Shown piece by piece: positions 5,781 through 6,016 of a DNA stretch of 6,016 bases. The DNA is from Bacteroidales bacterium (lineage in GTDB: Bacteria; Bacteroidota; Bacteroidia; Bacteroidales; SM23-62), in assembly GCA_016783865.1 (NCBI GenBank), contig JADHVS010000257.1:1-6016 (forward strand), read 5' to 3'. The position numbers and the translations under genes are program-made. Numbering within the stretch: the stretch's first letter is position 1; every line of letters begins with the position of its first letter. Below the pieces are notes generated by a model. That model saw only the letters and a program-made list of their open reading frames with translations, was not told the origin of the DNA and made no database searches.

Positions 5781-6016
5781 TTAATCGAAAAGAGACTGGT
5801 GTGTTTCCGACACTTTCTCAATACATATGGGTGAATTATTCTGAACACTATTCACCAATGTAGATACCGGGTAGGATTCCAATCCTTTCTGAAGCGGTTG
5901 AAGCAAATTCAATGCAGACCCGGAATCATTGGTATCACAATCCAGCCAGATATTTATATTTTCTTTTTCTATAATTGCCGGCATACGATGATGGATAAAT
6001 TCCAGTTGCCGGCTTG
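5781..6016 (-). CDS. SRAP-domain protein (HMCES/YedK type), C-terminal part
   Basis: SRAP proteins form a covalent Cys2-DNA link to abasic sites in single-stranded DNA and shield them during replication and repair. Only the last 77 codons are present; the reading frame is open to the right edge (first full codon at 6014-6012), so the Cys2 end is outside. The visible start, LEFIHHRMPAII, contains the active-site His motif; the first His aligns with His160 of E. coli YedK. The IHHRMPAI spelling resembles human HMCES as I recall it. Further on, YPVSTLVNSVQNNSPICIE matches the family's closing strand, and the protein ends 15 residues or so later. An ATG at 5984 lies inside the motif and is not the true start. 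Membership is well supported by these two motifs despite truncation. Confidence 0.88.
   Translation of the reverse strand, partial: SRQLEFIHHRMPAIIEKENINIWLDCDTNDSGSALNLLQPLQKGLESYPVSTLVNSVQNNSPICIEKVSETHQSLFD

Noticed and set aside
5781..5984. A complete 67-aa gene starting at the ATG at 5984
   Set aside because: The frame stays open to the window edge and that ATG encodes the Met inside the SRAP HHRMP motif, so the protein begins outside the window.

Overview
This window reads as bacterial chromosome from an organism I cannot name with certainty. It is moderately AT-rich by eye and gene-dense. The genes it carries include a [NiFe]-hydrogenase maturation factor (HypF) and a multi-Cys iron-sulfur protein, which suggests anaerobic or hydrogen-linked metabolism. 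The palindrome-rich spacer resembles repeats I associate with Gram-negative anaerobes of FCB-type or neighbouring uncultured lineages. That placement is a weak inference, not a phylogenetic result. Every gene I can support lies on the minus strand, so the right end of the window is upstream.

Layout from right (upstream) to left (downstream). At 6016-5781 is the C-terminal end of an SRAP (HMCES/YedK-type) abasic-site-shielding protein. A 198-bp gap with small hairpins and a weak promoter candidate follows. Then comes a compact same-strand run: a dimethylargininase-type pentein hydrolase (5582-4800), a decayed nucleotide-sugar dehydrogenase (4773-4211), a Gfo/Idh/MocA oxidoreductase (4193-3201) and a conserved ferredoxin-like Fe-S protein of unknown role (3179-1899). 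The gaps inside this run are 26, 17 and 21 nt, so it looks like one transcription unit. A 454-bp spacer (1898-1445) holds no gene but is full of palindromes and short repeats. Finally hypF starts with GTG at 1444 and runs off the left edge with 481 codons visible.

How the genes fit together. The dehydrogenase remnant and the Gfo/Idh/MocA enzyme would fit a former sugar-nucleotide pathway, but the dehydrogenase has lost most of its interior and carries several stop codons, so that pathway is probably no longer run from here. The hydrolase and the Fe-S protein have no obvious biochemical link to it. HypF serves hydrogenase cyanide-ligand synthesis, and no other hyp or hydrogenase gene is visible. 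The most noteworthy items are the dehydrogenase pseudogene with a recognisable deletion scar, the Fe-S protein with a CNCCGCCC cysteine knot, and the repeat-rich spacer. I did not find a clearly new defence or mobile system.
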